DNA of 64,000 nt. Origin: an uncultured Caldilineales bacterium (GTDB lineage Bacteria > Chloroflexota > Anaerolineae > JAAEKA01). The stretch lies in contig CALESQ010000019.1 of NCBI GenBank assembly GCA_937907455.1, positions 1-64,000 on the forward strand, written 5' to 3'. This document shows, in pieces, positions 24,646 to 32,180 of the stretch; the first letter of the stretch is position 1, and each line of letters opens with the position of its first letter. Under the pieces are notes generated by a model that ran no database searches, was not told the DNA's origin, and saw only the letters and a program-made list of their open reading frames with translations. The translations under genes and the position numbers were made by a program.

Positions 24646-25254
24646 ATGATTACTGTTTCTCAGGCTCAGGCTTTGTACGATGGCGCTGATGTAGCCCATG
24701 CCTTTGACCACGTGCTGCGCGTGCTGGCCCTGGCCGAGCATATTGCCTGCGCCGAGGGGGCCGACCTGCGCATTGTGCGCACCGCCACGCTGCTGCACGA
24801 TATGGCGCGCAGCGAGCCGGATCATCACCTGCGCGGGGCTGAGCGCGCCCGCTTGCTGCTGGCTGCTCATCCCGCGGCTCAGGTGGATGCAGTGGCGCAC
24901 GCCATCGAGGCCCATCGCTTCCGCAAGCCCCCGGCCCCGGCCACGCTGGAGGCGGCTTGCCTCTTCGATGCCGATAAACTGGATGCCATCGGCGCGGTGG
25001 GTGTGGCCCGTGCCATTGCCTACGGCGCTACCCACGGCCAACGCCTGTGGTCACAGCCATTGGCTGAAATTCGTCCCGACCAGCCGCCCCCTGGCAACGA
25101 CCGCTACACGCCCAGCCACGAATTTGTGTACAAGCTGGCTTCACTGGAGCAACGTCTGCTCACGCCTACGGCGCGCAGCATTGCCCGCCAGCGCCACGAG
25201 GTGATGGTGGCCTTTTTTCAGCAGCTTGACGCCGAGGCTTTGGGTCAGCGGTGA
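24646..25254 (+). CDS. HD-domain phosphohydrolase
   Basis: A 202-residue HD-superfamily hydrolase. The ligands expected are His in FDHVLRV, the HD pair in LLHDMARSEPDHH (about 46-58) and the Asp in FDADKLDAIGAVG. The layout matches the YedJ/uncharacterised small HD group, metal-dependent phosphohydrolases of unknown substrate. The ATG follows AAGGAG of the preceding gene's end, and the stop overlaps the next gene's GTG. Confidence 0.88.
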   Translation: MITVSQAQALYDGADVAHAFDHVLRVLALAEHIACAEGADLRIVRTATLLHDMARSEPDHHLRGAERARLLLAAHPAAQVDAVAHAIEAHRFRKPPAPATLEAACLFDADKLDAIGAVGVARAIAYGATHGQRLWSQPLAEIRPDQPPPGNDRYTPSHEFVYKLASLEQRLLTPTARSIARQRHEVMVAFFQQLDAEALGQR

Positions 25255-25652
25255 GCGTTGCCGCCATTCCCGCGATAGTGCTGTTTGATGGCGTGTGCGC
25301 GCTTTGCGCGTGGAGTGTGCGTTTTGTGACACCGCGTGACTGGCGCGGCTATTTTCGTTTTGTGGCACTGCAATCCTCGCTGGGGCAGCAGCTTGTGCAG
25401 GCGTATGGACTGACTGCGCTTCACGCCGACAGCGTGGTGTTGATCGAACACGGCCGCGCCTGGTTACGCAGTGACGCCGTTTTGCGCATCGCCCGGCGGC
25501 TGCGTGGCTTTTGGCCGCTCACGGGGCTGCTGCTGGCTGTGCCGCGGCGGCCGCGCGATGCCGTGTACCACTTTATTGCCGCGCGGCGCTATGGCTGGTT
25601 TGGCCGCGTTGAGACCTGCCCGTGGCCTGGGCCAATCCACAGTCGCCGGTGA
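25251..25652 (+). CDS. DCC-family thiol-disulfide oxidoreductase (DUF393)
   Basis: A 133-residue thioredoxin-like protein with the family motif VLFDGVCALCAWSVRF; the C-x-x-C is at about 17-20. YHFIAARRYGWFGR and a final CPWPGP are also typical. The GTG start overlaps the HD gene's TGA. Its substrate is unknown. Confidence 0.88.
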   Translation: MSVAAIPAIVLFDGVCALCAWSVRFVTPRDWRGYFRFVALQSSLGQQLVQAYGLTALHADSVVLIEHGRAWLRSDAVLRIARRLRGFWPLTGLLLAVPRRPRDAVYHFIAARRYGWFGRVETCPWPGPIHSRR

Positions 25653-25704
25653 TGCAGCGGCATGGCCTGGTAAGGCGCGGCCCGCTTTTGTGTGAAATTA
25701 AGCT

Positions 25705-26514
25705 ATGAATTCAGATTTTCGTGACCGTATCAGCATTGCCGTATGGGCGGTGATGATTGTGCTGGCCGCTGGCGCACTGATCAGCCTGCCGGGACGCGGT
25801 GCGCCTATTACCTTTGGCTCGTTCAACTTCGAGTTGCCCTTTGCCGCGGCCAGCCTGCTGCCAGTGCTGCTGGCGCTGGTGGCGGCTGCAGGCACGCAAG
25901 CAGTAGTGAGCGCGCACCCGTTGGTGCGTCAGGGGCGTTTTCGTCTGATGCTGCGCTTTGCCGCATTGCCGGTAGCCATCAGCCTGATCACGGCCATTCT
26001 GCTGCCGCGTGCTCCTTCGGTGTTGTATTGGGGGGTGCTGCTGTTGGGCATGGCCGGGTTGCTGGCGATTGTGCTTTTTGCTTTGTACGTCAGCCTGGAT
26101 TGGGGCGGCCCCGGTTATCGCCGCGCCCGCACTGTGCTCAACCTGGCAGCTTATGGTGCGGCCGTGGCGATATTTTTGCTGATCCCTGCGACCTGGCCGG
26201 CCTACAGCCGTGCCCTGATCCTGGGTGGCACTGCCTGGTTGCTGGCGCTGGAACTGCTGCGCGGCACACGCGCCGGGGCGGGGCAACTGGCTTTGTATTC
26301 GCTGATTGTGGGTGCAGTGATAGCGCAGGTGGCCTGGGGCCTGCTGCTCATCGGCCTGCATTCCATCAATACCAGCGTGCTGCTGCTGCTGATCTTCTAT
26401 CTGATGGTGGGGATGATCCGCCAGACTTTGCTGGGACGCATCACCCGCCGCGTGATTGTGGAATATCTGGCGGTGGGCGGGCTGGGCTTGCTGATTGTGC
26501 TGTTGCTGCGCTAG
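25705..26514 (+). CDS. Polytopic membrane protein, unknown function
   Basis: A 269-residue, very hydrophobic protein with about eight predicted membrane helices and short loops; the first helix starts near residue 12. There is no signature motif that I recognise. The M61 peptidase gene follows after 12 bases, suggesting co-transcription. Confidence 0.75.
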   Translation: MNSDFRDRISIAVWAVMIVLAAGALISLPGRGAPITFGSFNFELPFAAASLLPVLLALVAAAGTQAVVSAHPLVRQGRFRLMLRFAALPVAISLITAILLPRAPSVLYWGVLLLGMAGLLAIVLFALYVSLDWGGPGYRRARTVLNLAAYGAAVAIFLLIPATWPAYSRALILGGTAWLLALELLRGTRAGAGQLALYSLIVGAVIAQVAWGLLLIGLHSINTSVLLLLIFYLMVGMIRQTLLGRITRRVIVEYLAVGGLGLLIVLLLR

Positions 26515-26526
26515 AACAGGGCTGAC

Positions 26527-28302
26527 ATGTCTCGCATTCACTATGCTGTGGCTATGCCGCAGCCGCAAACGCATCTCTTTCATGTCGAGCTGCTTATCAC
26601 GGGGTTTGCCCAAAGCAGCTATGAACTGGTGTTACCTTCATGGACACCCGGTTCCTACATGATCCGTGAATTTGCCCGCCATGTGCAGGAGTTTGAGGCG
26701 CTGACAGCGCAGGGCGAACCGCTGGCATGGCACAAGCAGGACAAGAACACCTGGCAGGTCACAGCTTCTGCCACGGGAGCCGATGTGCTGATCCGCTACA
26801 AGGTGTACGCCAACGACCTTACTGTGCGCACCAGCCATCTCGACACCAGCCACGGCTATTTCAACGGGGCTAATCTGTTTCTGTATGTGGAGGGTCAGCG
26901 CCATCACCCGCTGACCCTGGCCGTGCATCCTTTTGGCGATTGGCAGGTGGCTACCGGTTTACCGGTTGATCCTGCGGCTGGGGCCGAGGTTTCAACGGCT
27001 GTTCATTTCCTGGCTGATGACTACGATCATTTGGTGGACTGTCCGATGGAGTGCGGGCGGCATCGCCTGCTGAGTTTTGTGGTGGACGGCGTGCCCCACA
27101 ATATCGCGTTGTGGGGTCACGGCAATGAAGACGCCGAGCGTTTGCGCCGCGACACGCAGGCCGCAGTGCAGGCCACACGCGACCTGTTCGGCAGTCTGCC
27201 CTACAATTACTACCTGTTTATTCTGCATCTCACCGAGCGCAGTCGCGGTGGGCTGGAGCATCGCAACTCCAGCAGTAATGCGGTCAGCCGCTGGAGCTTT
27301 GCCAAAGCCGACGACTACGAGGATGTGCTGGCGCTGTTGACGCATGAGTTCTTCCATGTCTGGAATGTCAAGCGCATTCAGCCTGCTGGCTTCCGCACAC
27401 CAGACTATCGGTTGGAAAGCTACACGCGCCTGCTGTGGGTGATGGAGGGCTTTACTACGTATTACACCCCGCTGCTGCAATGCCGCGCCGGGCTGATCAC
27501 CCCAACGCGCACGTTGACAGCCTACGCCCGGCAAATTTTGCGCTTGCTGCAAACCCCGGGACGACATTTACAAAGCGCCGAAGCTGCCAGCTTCGATGCC
27601 TGGATCAAGTTTTATCGCCCCGACGAAAACACCGTCAACACTTCGGTGTCGTATTATCTCAAGGGCAGCCTGATCGCCTTGCTGCTGGACCTGGAGATTC
27701 GCAACCGTACCGCCAATCGGCGCTGTCTGGATGATGTGTTGCTGGCTATGTATCACACCTATACGTTGCGCGGCGAGGGCATTCCGGAAGACGGTTTCCA
27801 AACTATTTGCGAAACGGTGGTCGCCGGCAGTTTGCAGACATTCTTTGATGCCTATGTACGCGGTGTAGCTGAACTGCCTTTTGCCGAGATGCTCGGCCGC
27901 GCCGGTTTGCAGTTGCGCTTTGGTTGGAAAGGTGAGCCAGACGCAGCAGTGCAGGCCGGGTTGGGGGTTCGTTTGCGGCAAGAGGAAGGTCGCACTCTGG
28001 TAGATACGGTGTTTGTGGATGCACCCGCCTACGCTGCGGACATCTCCGCCGGGGATGAGCTGGTGGCGCTGGATGGTTACCGCATCAGCAAGGCTGTTAT
28101 TGGTGAGCGGTTGGCCGGGCGCCGCCCCGGTGATAGGGTGATGCTCACCCTGTTTCGTCGCGATGAGCTGCGCCAGGTGGAAATTGTGCTGGCGCAACGC
28201 CCCTACAACAAGCTGGACATTGTGCCGCTGCCCCAGGCCACCGCCGAACAGCGCGCACTTTATGAAAGCTGGCTGCGCGCGCCGTGGCCGGCAGTGTCTT
28301 GA
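26527..28302 (+). CDS. M61 family (glycyl aminopeptidase-like) metallopeptidase with PDZ domain
   Basis: A 591-residue cytoplasmic peptidase. The N-terminal beta domain has the M61 motif LPSWTPGSYMIREF. The zinc site HEFFH is at about 273-277 with the third ligand in MEGFTTYY (about Glu307), 30 residues later. GGLEHRNSS sits just before the zinc site as in the family. A C-terminal PDZ-like region (about 480-560) includes DISAGDELVALDGYRI. No signal peptide is seen. Confidence 0.94.
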   Translation: MSRIHYAVAMPQPQTHLFHVELLITGFAQSSYELVLPSWTPGSYMIREFARHVQEFEALTAQGEPLAWHKQDKNTWQVTASATGADVLIRYKVYANDLTVRTSHLDTSHGYFNGANLFLYVEGQRHHPLTLAVHPFGDWQVATGLPVDPAAGAEVSTAVHFLADDYDHLVDCPMECGRHRLLSFVVDGVPHNIALWGHGNEDAERLRRDTQAAVQATRDLFGSLPYNYYLFILHLTERSRGGLEHRNSSSNAVSRWSFAKADDYEDVLALLTHEFFHVWNVKRIQPAGFRTPDYRLESYTRLLWVMEGFTTYYTPLLQCRAGLITPTRTLTAYARQILRLLQTPGRHLQSAEAASFDAWIKFYRPDENTVNTSVSYYLKGSLIALLLDLEIRNRTANRRCLDDVLLAMYHTYTLRGEGIPEDGFQTICETVVAGSLQTFFDAYVRGVAELPFAEMLGRAGLQLRFGWKGEPDAAVQAGLGVRLRQEEGRTLVDTVFVDAPAYAADISAGDELVALDGYRISKAVIGERLAGRRPGDRVMLTLFRRDELRQVEIVLAQRPYNKLDIVPLPQATAEQRALYESWLRAPWPAVS

Positions 28303-28320
28303 ATCTACAGGATTTTTACC

Positions 28321-29634
28321 ATGTCTGACCTTTCCCTTTATCAACCTCGCCCCGCGGTGCGCGTGCAGCATCCTGAATGGAGCAAGCACGCCGTCATCTA
28401 TCAGATCAACACCCGTCAGTTCACGCCGCAAGGCACGCTGGCCGCGGCACAAGCGCAACTGCCGCGCCTGCGGCAGTTAGGTGTAGACATTCTGTGGCTG
28501 ATGCCCATTCACCCTATCGGTGAGAAAAACCGCAAAGGCAGCCTGGGCAGCCCCTATTCGGTGCGCGACTATTACCAGGTCAATCCCGAATTCGGTACAC
28601 TGGAAGACCTGAAGCGCTTTGTGCAAGCCGCCCACGATGCGGGCATGTACGTGATTCTGGACTGGGTGGCAAACCATACCGCCTGGGACAACCCCTTGGT
28701 GACTGAACATCCCGACTGGTACGCGCGCGATTGGAAGGGCGATTTTCGTCCTACACCCTGGTGGGACTGGCCCGACATCATTGACCTTGATTACAGCTTG
28801 TCAGAGGTGCGCCGCTACATGACCGAGGCGCTGTGCTACTGGGTGCGCGAAGCTGATGTAGATGGTTTTCGCTGCGATGTGGCTGGCTTTGTGCCTACCG
28901 ACTTTTGGAACACCGCCCGGCGCGCCCTGGACGCTATCAAACCCGTGTTCATGTTGGCTGAATGGGAGTCGCGCGATCTGCACGAAGAGGCCTTTGATAT
29001 GACCTATGGGTGGAGTTGGAACGACACCATGCACCAGATCGCGCAGGGCAAGGCCAACGTCAACAGCCTGTACGTGTACTACTCGTGGAACGAAAAAGCC
29101 TACCCCCACGACATTATGCGCATGTTGTTTGTCTCGAACCACGACCACAACGCCTGGGAGGGCACCGAGTTCGAGCGCTTTGGCCCCGCTCTGGAGGCCA
29201 CAATCGCGTTGTCGGTAATCAGCGAAGGCATGCCGCTGATCTACAACGGTCAGGAAGCAGGCAACGAACGTCGGCTGGCCTTCTTCGAAAAGGACCCTAT
29301 TGTCTGGCGCGGGCATCCGATGGGCGAGCTGTATCGTCGGTTGATTGCCTGCAAAAAGGCCAACCCCGCATTGTGGAATGCCTGCTGGGGCGCGCGTATG
29401 GTGCATGTGCCCAACCACGCGCCGCAGCAGGTGTTTAGTTTTGTGCGCGCTCAGGGTGCCAACAAGGTGTTCGCGGTGTTCAATCTGAGTGCTGTCGAAC
29501 AGACGGTGCAGTTTGAACAGGGACCGCACCACGGCGCTTATACCGATGCCTTCGGCGGCGAGACCTACCGTTTTGATGCAGATACGCTGCTGACATTGCC
29601 TGCGTGGGGTTGGCGCGTGTTTGTGGCTGCCTGA
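28321..29634 (+). CDS. GH13 alpha-amylase-family glycoside hydrolase
   Basis: A 437-residue single-barrel GH13 enzyme acting on alpha-glucans or sucrose-like sugars; the substrate is not assignable. Region I VILDWVANHT, region II GFRCDVAG (nucleophile about Asp186), region III MLAEWES (acid/base about Glu214) and region IV FVSNHDHN (about Asp275) are all present. There is no signal peptide, so it acts in the cytoplasm. It is 18 bases downstream of the M61 gene. Its stop codon lies within the palindrome shared with the next gene. Confidence 0.95.
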   Translation: MSDLSLYQPRPAVRVQHPEWSKHAVIYQINTRQFTPQGTLAAAQAQLPRLRQLGVDILWLMPIHPIGEKNRKGSLGSPYSVRDYYQVNPEFGTLEDLKRFVQAAHDAGMYVILDWVANHTAWDNPLVTEHPDWYARDWKGDFRPTPWWDWPDIIDLDYSLSEVRRYMTEALCYWVREADVDGFRCDVAGFVPTDFWNTARRALDAIKPVFMLAEWESRDLHEEAFDMTYGWSWNDTMHQIAQGKANVNSLYVYYSWNEKAYPHDIMRMLFVSNHDHNAWEGTEFERFGPALEATIALSVISEGMPLIYNGQEAGNERRLAFFEKDPIVWRGHPMGELYRRLIACKKANPALWNACWGARMVHVPNHAPQQVFSFVRAQGANKVFAVFNLSAVEQTVQFEQGPHHGAYTDAFGGETYRFDADTLLTLPAWGWRVFVAA

Positions 29635-29650
29635 GCGCTTGCGCTCAGGC
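29629..29650. terminator. Palindrome holding both stop codons of converging genes
   Basis: The arms GCCTGAGCGC and GCGCTCAGGC are separated by TT and form a perfect inverted repeat. The plus gene ends GCC TGA in the left arm and the minus gene ends GCC TGA in the right arm, so both share one hairpin. There is no clear T-run, so its role as a terminator is inferred. Confidence 0.6.
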
Positions 29651-30223
29651 GCGGCGCAATTCGTTCTCGATGCGACGGTCAGGGATCAGCCACATCACGG
29701 CTACGAGTATCAGCAGCGCGCCGGCCAGCAGCGGGGCTATGAGGGCTGTCGCCATAGCCAGCAGGTACAGCACCAGCGATATCTTGCCTTTGTTGTCTTT
29801 GCCCACGGCGCGTGCCAGGGTTGAGTCGCTGCCGTGCAGGCTGATCAGCGCGCGCACCAGTACATAGTAGGAAAGCCCGGCCATCAGCAGCACCGTGGCG
29901 TAGGGCAGCATCGGCCACGCGGCGAAGTGCGTTCTACCCATCCAGGCTGTGGCGAAGGGAATAAGGGACAGGAAAAAGAGCAACAGCATGTTGGCCCACA
30001 GCACGCGGCCATTGGTTTCCTTGGCCGCTTGCAGCAGGTGATGATGGTTGTTCCAGTAGATGCCGACATAGGCAAAGCTAAGGACATAGCCAAGAAAAAC
30101 CGGCATGATCGGCAGCAGGGCCTGCGGCGTTGTCTCGTGCGGCGCTTCCAGTTCCAGCACCATGATGGTAATGATGATGGCTAGCACGCCATCGCTGAAG
30201 GCTTCCATTCGACCTTTGTGCAT
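29645..30223 (-). CDS. TMEM175-like potassium channel protein (DUF1211)
   Basis: A 192-residue membrane protein with about six helices. The first helix carries the family signature R-x-x-x-FSDGV with AIIITIMVLEL (about 5-24), which lines the pore in characterised TMEM175 channels. Bacterial members are K+ -permeable tetramers. The start MHKGRMEAFSDG follows AAGGAG. The gene is transcribed from a promoter at 30390-30417 and has a 160-base, heavily folded leader. Confidence 0.9.
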   Translation of the reverse strand: MHKGRMEAFSDGVLAIIITIMVLELEAPHETTPQALLPIMPVFLGYVLSFAYVGIYWNNHHHLLQAAKETNGRVLWANMLLLFFLSLIPFATAWMGRTHFAAWPMLPYATVLLMAGLSYYVLVRALISLHGSDSTLARAVGKDNKGKISLVLYLLAMATALIAPLLAGALLILVAVMWLIPDRRIENELRRA

Positions 30224-30244
30224 AGGGGCTCCTTGCGGGAAAGA

Positions 30245-30351
30245 TTGGCATGCAGCGCAAAGCTTGCTTTGCGCTGCCAATTCGCTGGGTCAGTTTCCCA
30301 GCGGCTGAGGCTGCTTCGTGCTGTCAGCCCCGTGAATTCTCATTCACGGGG
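30245..30351 (-). promoter_or_regulatory. Four-hairpin 5' leader of the TMEM175-like gene
   Basis: Within 107 bases there are four consecutive stems: 30328-30351 (CCCCGTGAAT, loop TCTC, perfect 10 bp), 30303-30329 (GGCTGA/TCAGCC), 30283-30303 (CGCTGGG/CCCAGCG) and 30245-30280 (CAGCGCAAAG, loop CTTG, 10 bp, extended by TTGG/CCAA). All lie between the minus promoter and the ATG. None is followed by a T-run. I recognise no known riboswitch class. Confidence 0.6.
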
Positions 30352-30389
30352 GCGGGTCATCTGTTGGCTCAGGCGGGCATTCGGACGTC

Positions 30390-30417
30390 AGTATATGCAC
30401 CTTTCTTTTCCTGACAA
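30390..30417 (-). promoter_or_regulatory. Promoter of the TMEM175-like gene
   Basis: On the minus strand TTGTCA (30412-30417), a 16-base spacer and TATACT (30390-30395). The start of transcription is expected near 30383. Confidence 0.6.
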
Positions 30418-30444
30418 AACCTGGCCATAACCCACGCGGCGTGT

Positions 30445-30474
30445 TTGGTGCAAATCGCCTTGCCGCAGTATACT
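30445..30474 (+). promoter_or_regulatory. Promoter of the acyl-CoA dehydrogenase gene
   Basis: TTGGTG (30445-30450), an 18-base spacer and TATACT (30469-30474). The expected start near 30481 falls just before the structured leader. It is back to back with the TMEM175 promoter. Confidence 0.55.
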
Positions 30475-30483
30475 GTACTCATC

Positions 30484-30555
30484 AGCCGGTTTCGATGCGG
30501 ATTCGGGCTTCTGCCGGATATGCTGCCGAAGCCGGCAAAAGCCCCAAAACCGGCT
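30484..30555 (+). promoter_or_regulatory. Nested stem in the acyl-CoA dehydrogenase leader
   Basis: AGCCGGTTT at 30484-30492 pairs with AAACCGGCT at 30547-30555. Inside, GGGCTT (30505-30510) pairs with AAGCCC (30539-30544) and TGCCGG (30512-30517) pairs with CCGGCA (30532-30537). The three nested helices begin three bases after the predicted transcription start. No known riboswitch consensus is evident to me. Confidence 0.6.
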
Positions 30556-30602
30556 CAAGTCTCGAAGAGGCTGAAGCCCCCAACTCCGCGGAGGATAGCC
30601 CT

Positions 30603-31763
30603 ATGTTCGACTTCATCACCGATGAGCATCGCATGATCCGCGATGCCGCGCGCGACTTCGCTCAAAAAGAAATTGCTCCCATTGCCGCACACTTCGACGA
30701 AACCGGCGATTTTCCGCTGGATACGGTGCGCAAAATGGGCGCGTTGGGTTTCATGGGTATTGAAGTGCCAGAAGCTTACGGGGGCGCAGGCATGGATACC
30801 CTGGCCTACGTCTTGGCTCTGGAGGAAATCTGTCGGGTGGATGCCAGCCACGGCGTGATTATGTCGGTCAACAACTCGCTGTTCGCCCACGGTCTGGTGA
30901 AGTATGGCACAGAAGCGCAAAAGCAAAAATATCTCAAACCGGTAGCCAGTGGTCAGAAAATTGGCGCCTACAGCCTCACCGAACCGATGAGCGGCTCGGA
31001 TGCGGGCAACATGCGCACACGCGCCACCCTCACCGCCGATGGCAGCGCCTATTTGCTCAATGGCCGCAAGTCGTGGGTTACCTCCGCGCCCTACGCCGAT
31101 ATCATCGTGGTCTTTATGATGACCCAGCCGGAGAAAAAGCACAAAGGGGCCACTGCCTTCATCATCGAAACCGATAAACCAGGCTTTTCGCGCGGTAAAA
31201 AAGAGCCGAAGCTGGGTATTCGCGCCAGTGCTACCAGCGAAATCATCTTTGAAAACTACGAATGCCCTGTTGAAAATCGCCTCGGCGCAGAGGGCGAGGG
31301 CTTCAAGATCGCCATGACCGTGCTGGATGCCGGACGCATCGGCATTGCCTCGCAGGCGCTAGGTATTGCCGAAGCCTGTCTGGAAGCCAGCATCAGCTAC
31401 GCGCGCGAGCGGGTGGCTTTCGGCCAGCCCATTGGTCAGTTTCAGATGATCCAGCAAAAGTTGGCTGATATGAAGTGCCGCGTGGATGCCAGTCGCCTGC
31501 TGATCTATCAGGCGGCATTGGCCAAGATTGCCGCCACGCACAGCGGCCAACGCTACACGCTGGAAGCCAGCATGGCCAAGCTGTTTGCCAGCGACACTGC
31601 CAACTACTGCGCCACCGAGGCCGTGCAGATCCACGGCGGTATGGGCTACAGCCAGGAATTGCCGCTGGAGCGCTACTTCCGCGACGCCAAGATCACCCAG
31701 ATCTACGAGGGCACCAACGAAATCCAGCGTATGGTGATCGCGCGGCAATTGACTGGTCTGTAG
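30603..31763 (+). CDS. Acyl-CoA dehydrogenase
   Basis: A 386-residue FAD enzyme that oxidises acyl-CoA to enoyl-CoA (short-chain/butyryl type by overall look). The start MFDFITDEHRMIRDAARDFAQ, the FAD/substrate signature AYSLTEPMSGSDAGNMRT, WVTSAPYADI, RVAFGQPIGQFQMIQ and the C-terminal QIYEGTNEIQRMVIAR are all typical. The catalytic base is about Glu369. The ATG follows GGAGG; the upstream frame is the structured leader. No electron-transfer flavoprotein genes are adjacent. Confidence 0.96.
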   Translation: MFDFITDEHRMIRDAARDFAQKEIAPIAAHFDETGDFPLDTVRKMGALGFMGIEVPEAYGGAGMDTLAYVLALEEICRVDASHGVIMSVNNSLFAHGLVKYGTEAQKQKYLKPVASGQKIGAYSLTEPMSGSDAGNMRTRATLTADGSAYLLNGRKSWVTSAPYADIIVVFMMTQPEKKHKGATAFIIETDKPGFSRGKKEPKLGIRASATSEIIFENYECPVENRLGAEGEGFKIAMTVLDAGRIGIASQALGIAEACLEASISYARERVAFGQPIGQFQMIQQKLADMKCRVDASRLLIYQAALAKIAATHSGQRYTLEASMAKLFASDTANYCATEAVQIHGGMGYSQELPLERYFRDAKITQIYEGTNEIQRMVIARQLTGL

Positions 31764-31851
31764 AATAGCAAGCGGTATCTTCGTTGCTGCATCAGCCAGA
31801 GCCTGTTACACGCGGTATTGTGCACTATTCGTGACCATCCAGGTAAAACAT

Positions 31852-31880
31852 TTTTCATATTCCCAAATCTGAAGTATACT
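31852..31880 (+). promoter_or_regulatory. Promoter of the DUF2892-like gene
   Basis: TATACT at 31875-31880 with a weak TTTTCA -35 at 17-base spacing, about 44 bases before the ATG. Confidence 0.45.
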
Positions 31881-31923
31881 GTAACTGTCTTTAATCCACA
31901 CCCATCCCCTGGAGGTATTTTCA

Positions 31924-32124
31924 ATGAACGGTCTCGTGGCATTCATGAACAGCGCAGTAGGTCGTATTCTGCGCATCGTCATTGGCCTGGTGTTGATCTA
32001 TGTGGGCCTGTTTGGCTCGATGCAAGGCTCGGTTGGTGGTTACATCGTTGCCATCATCGGCTTAGTGCCGTTGGCGCTTGGTCTTACCGGCCGCTGTCTG
32101 CTTCAGTCGCTTGCAGGCAAATAA
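31924..32124 (+). CDS. Small DUF2892-type membrane protein
   Basis: A 66-residue protein with two membrane helices. It has the DUF2892 pattern: an N-x-x-x-G-R-I-L-R-I-x-I-G segment, a Gly-rich turn and a second helix ending PLALGLTGRCLLQSLAG. This is the domain found after rhodanese in YgaP. GGAGG precedes the ATG. It is flanked by its own promoter and a strong terminator, so it is probably monocistronic. Function unknown. Confidence 0.85.
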   Translation: MNGLVAFMNSAVGRILRIVIGLVLIYVGLFGSMQGSVGGYIVAIIGLVPLALGLTGRCLLQSLAGK

Positions 32125-32145
32125 GCCTACAGGCAGTTTTTTAAT

Positions 32146-32180
32146 AACAAAAGGCCCGGCGCAATGTCGGGCCTTTTGTT
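32146..32180. terminator. Bidirectional terminator
   Basis: AACAAAAGGCCCG and CGGGCCTTTTGTT form a 13-bp stem around a 9-base loop. The T-run serves the small membrane gene, and the mirrored A-run serves the converging methylase-like gene, whose stop codon overlaps the stem. Confidence 0.88.

Noticed and set aside
30245..30351. ANTAR target RNA in the TMEM175 leader
   Set aside because: The hairpin loops are not hexaloops and no terminator follows the pair.
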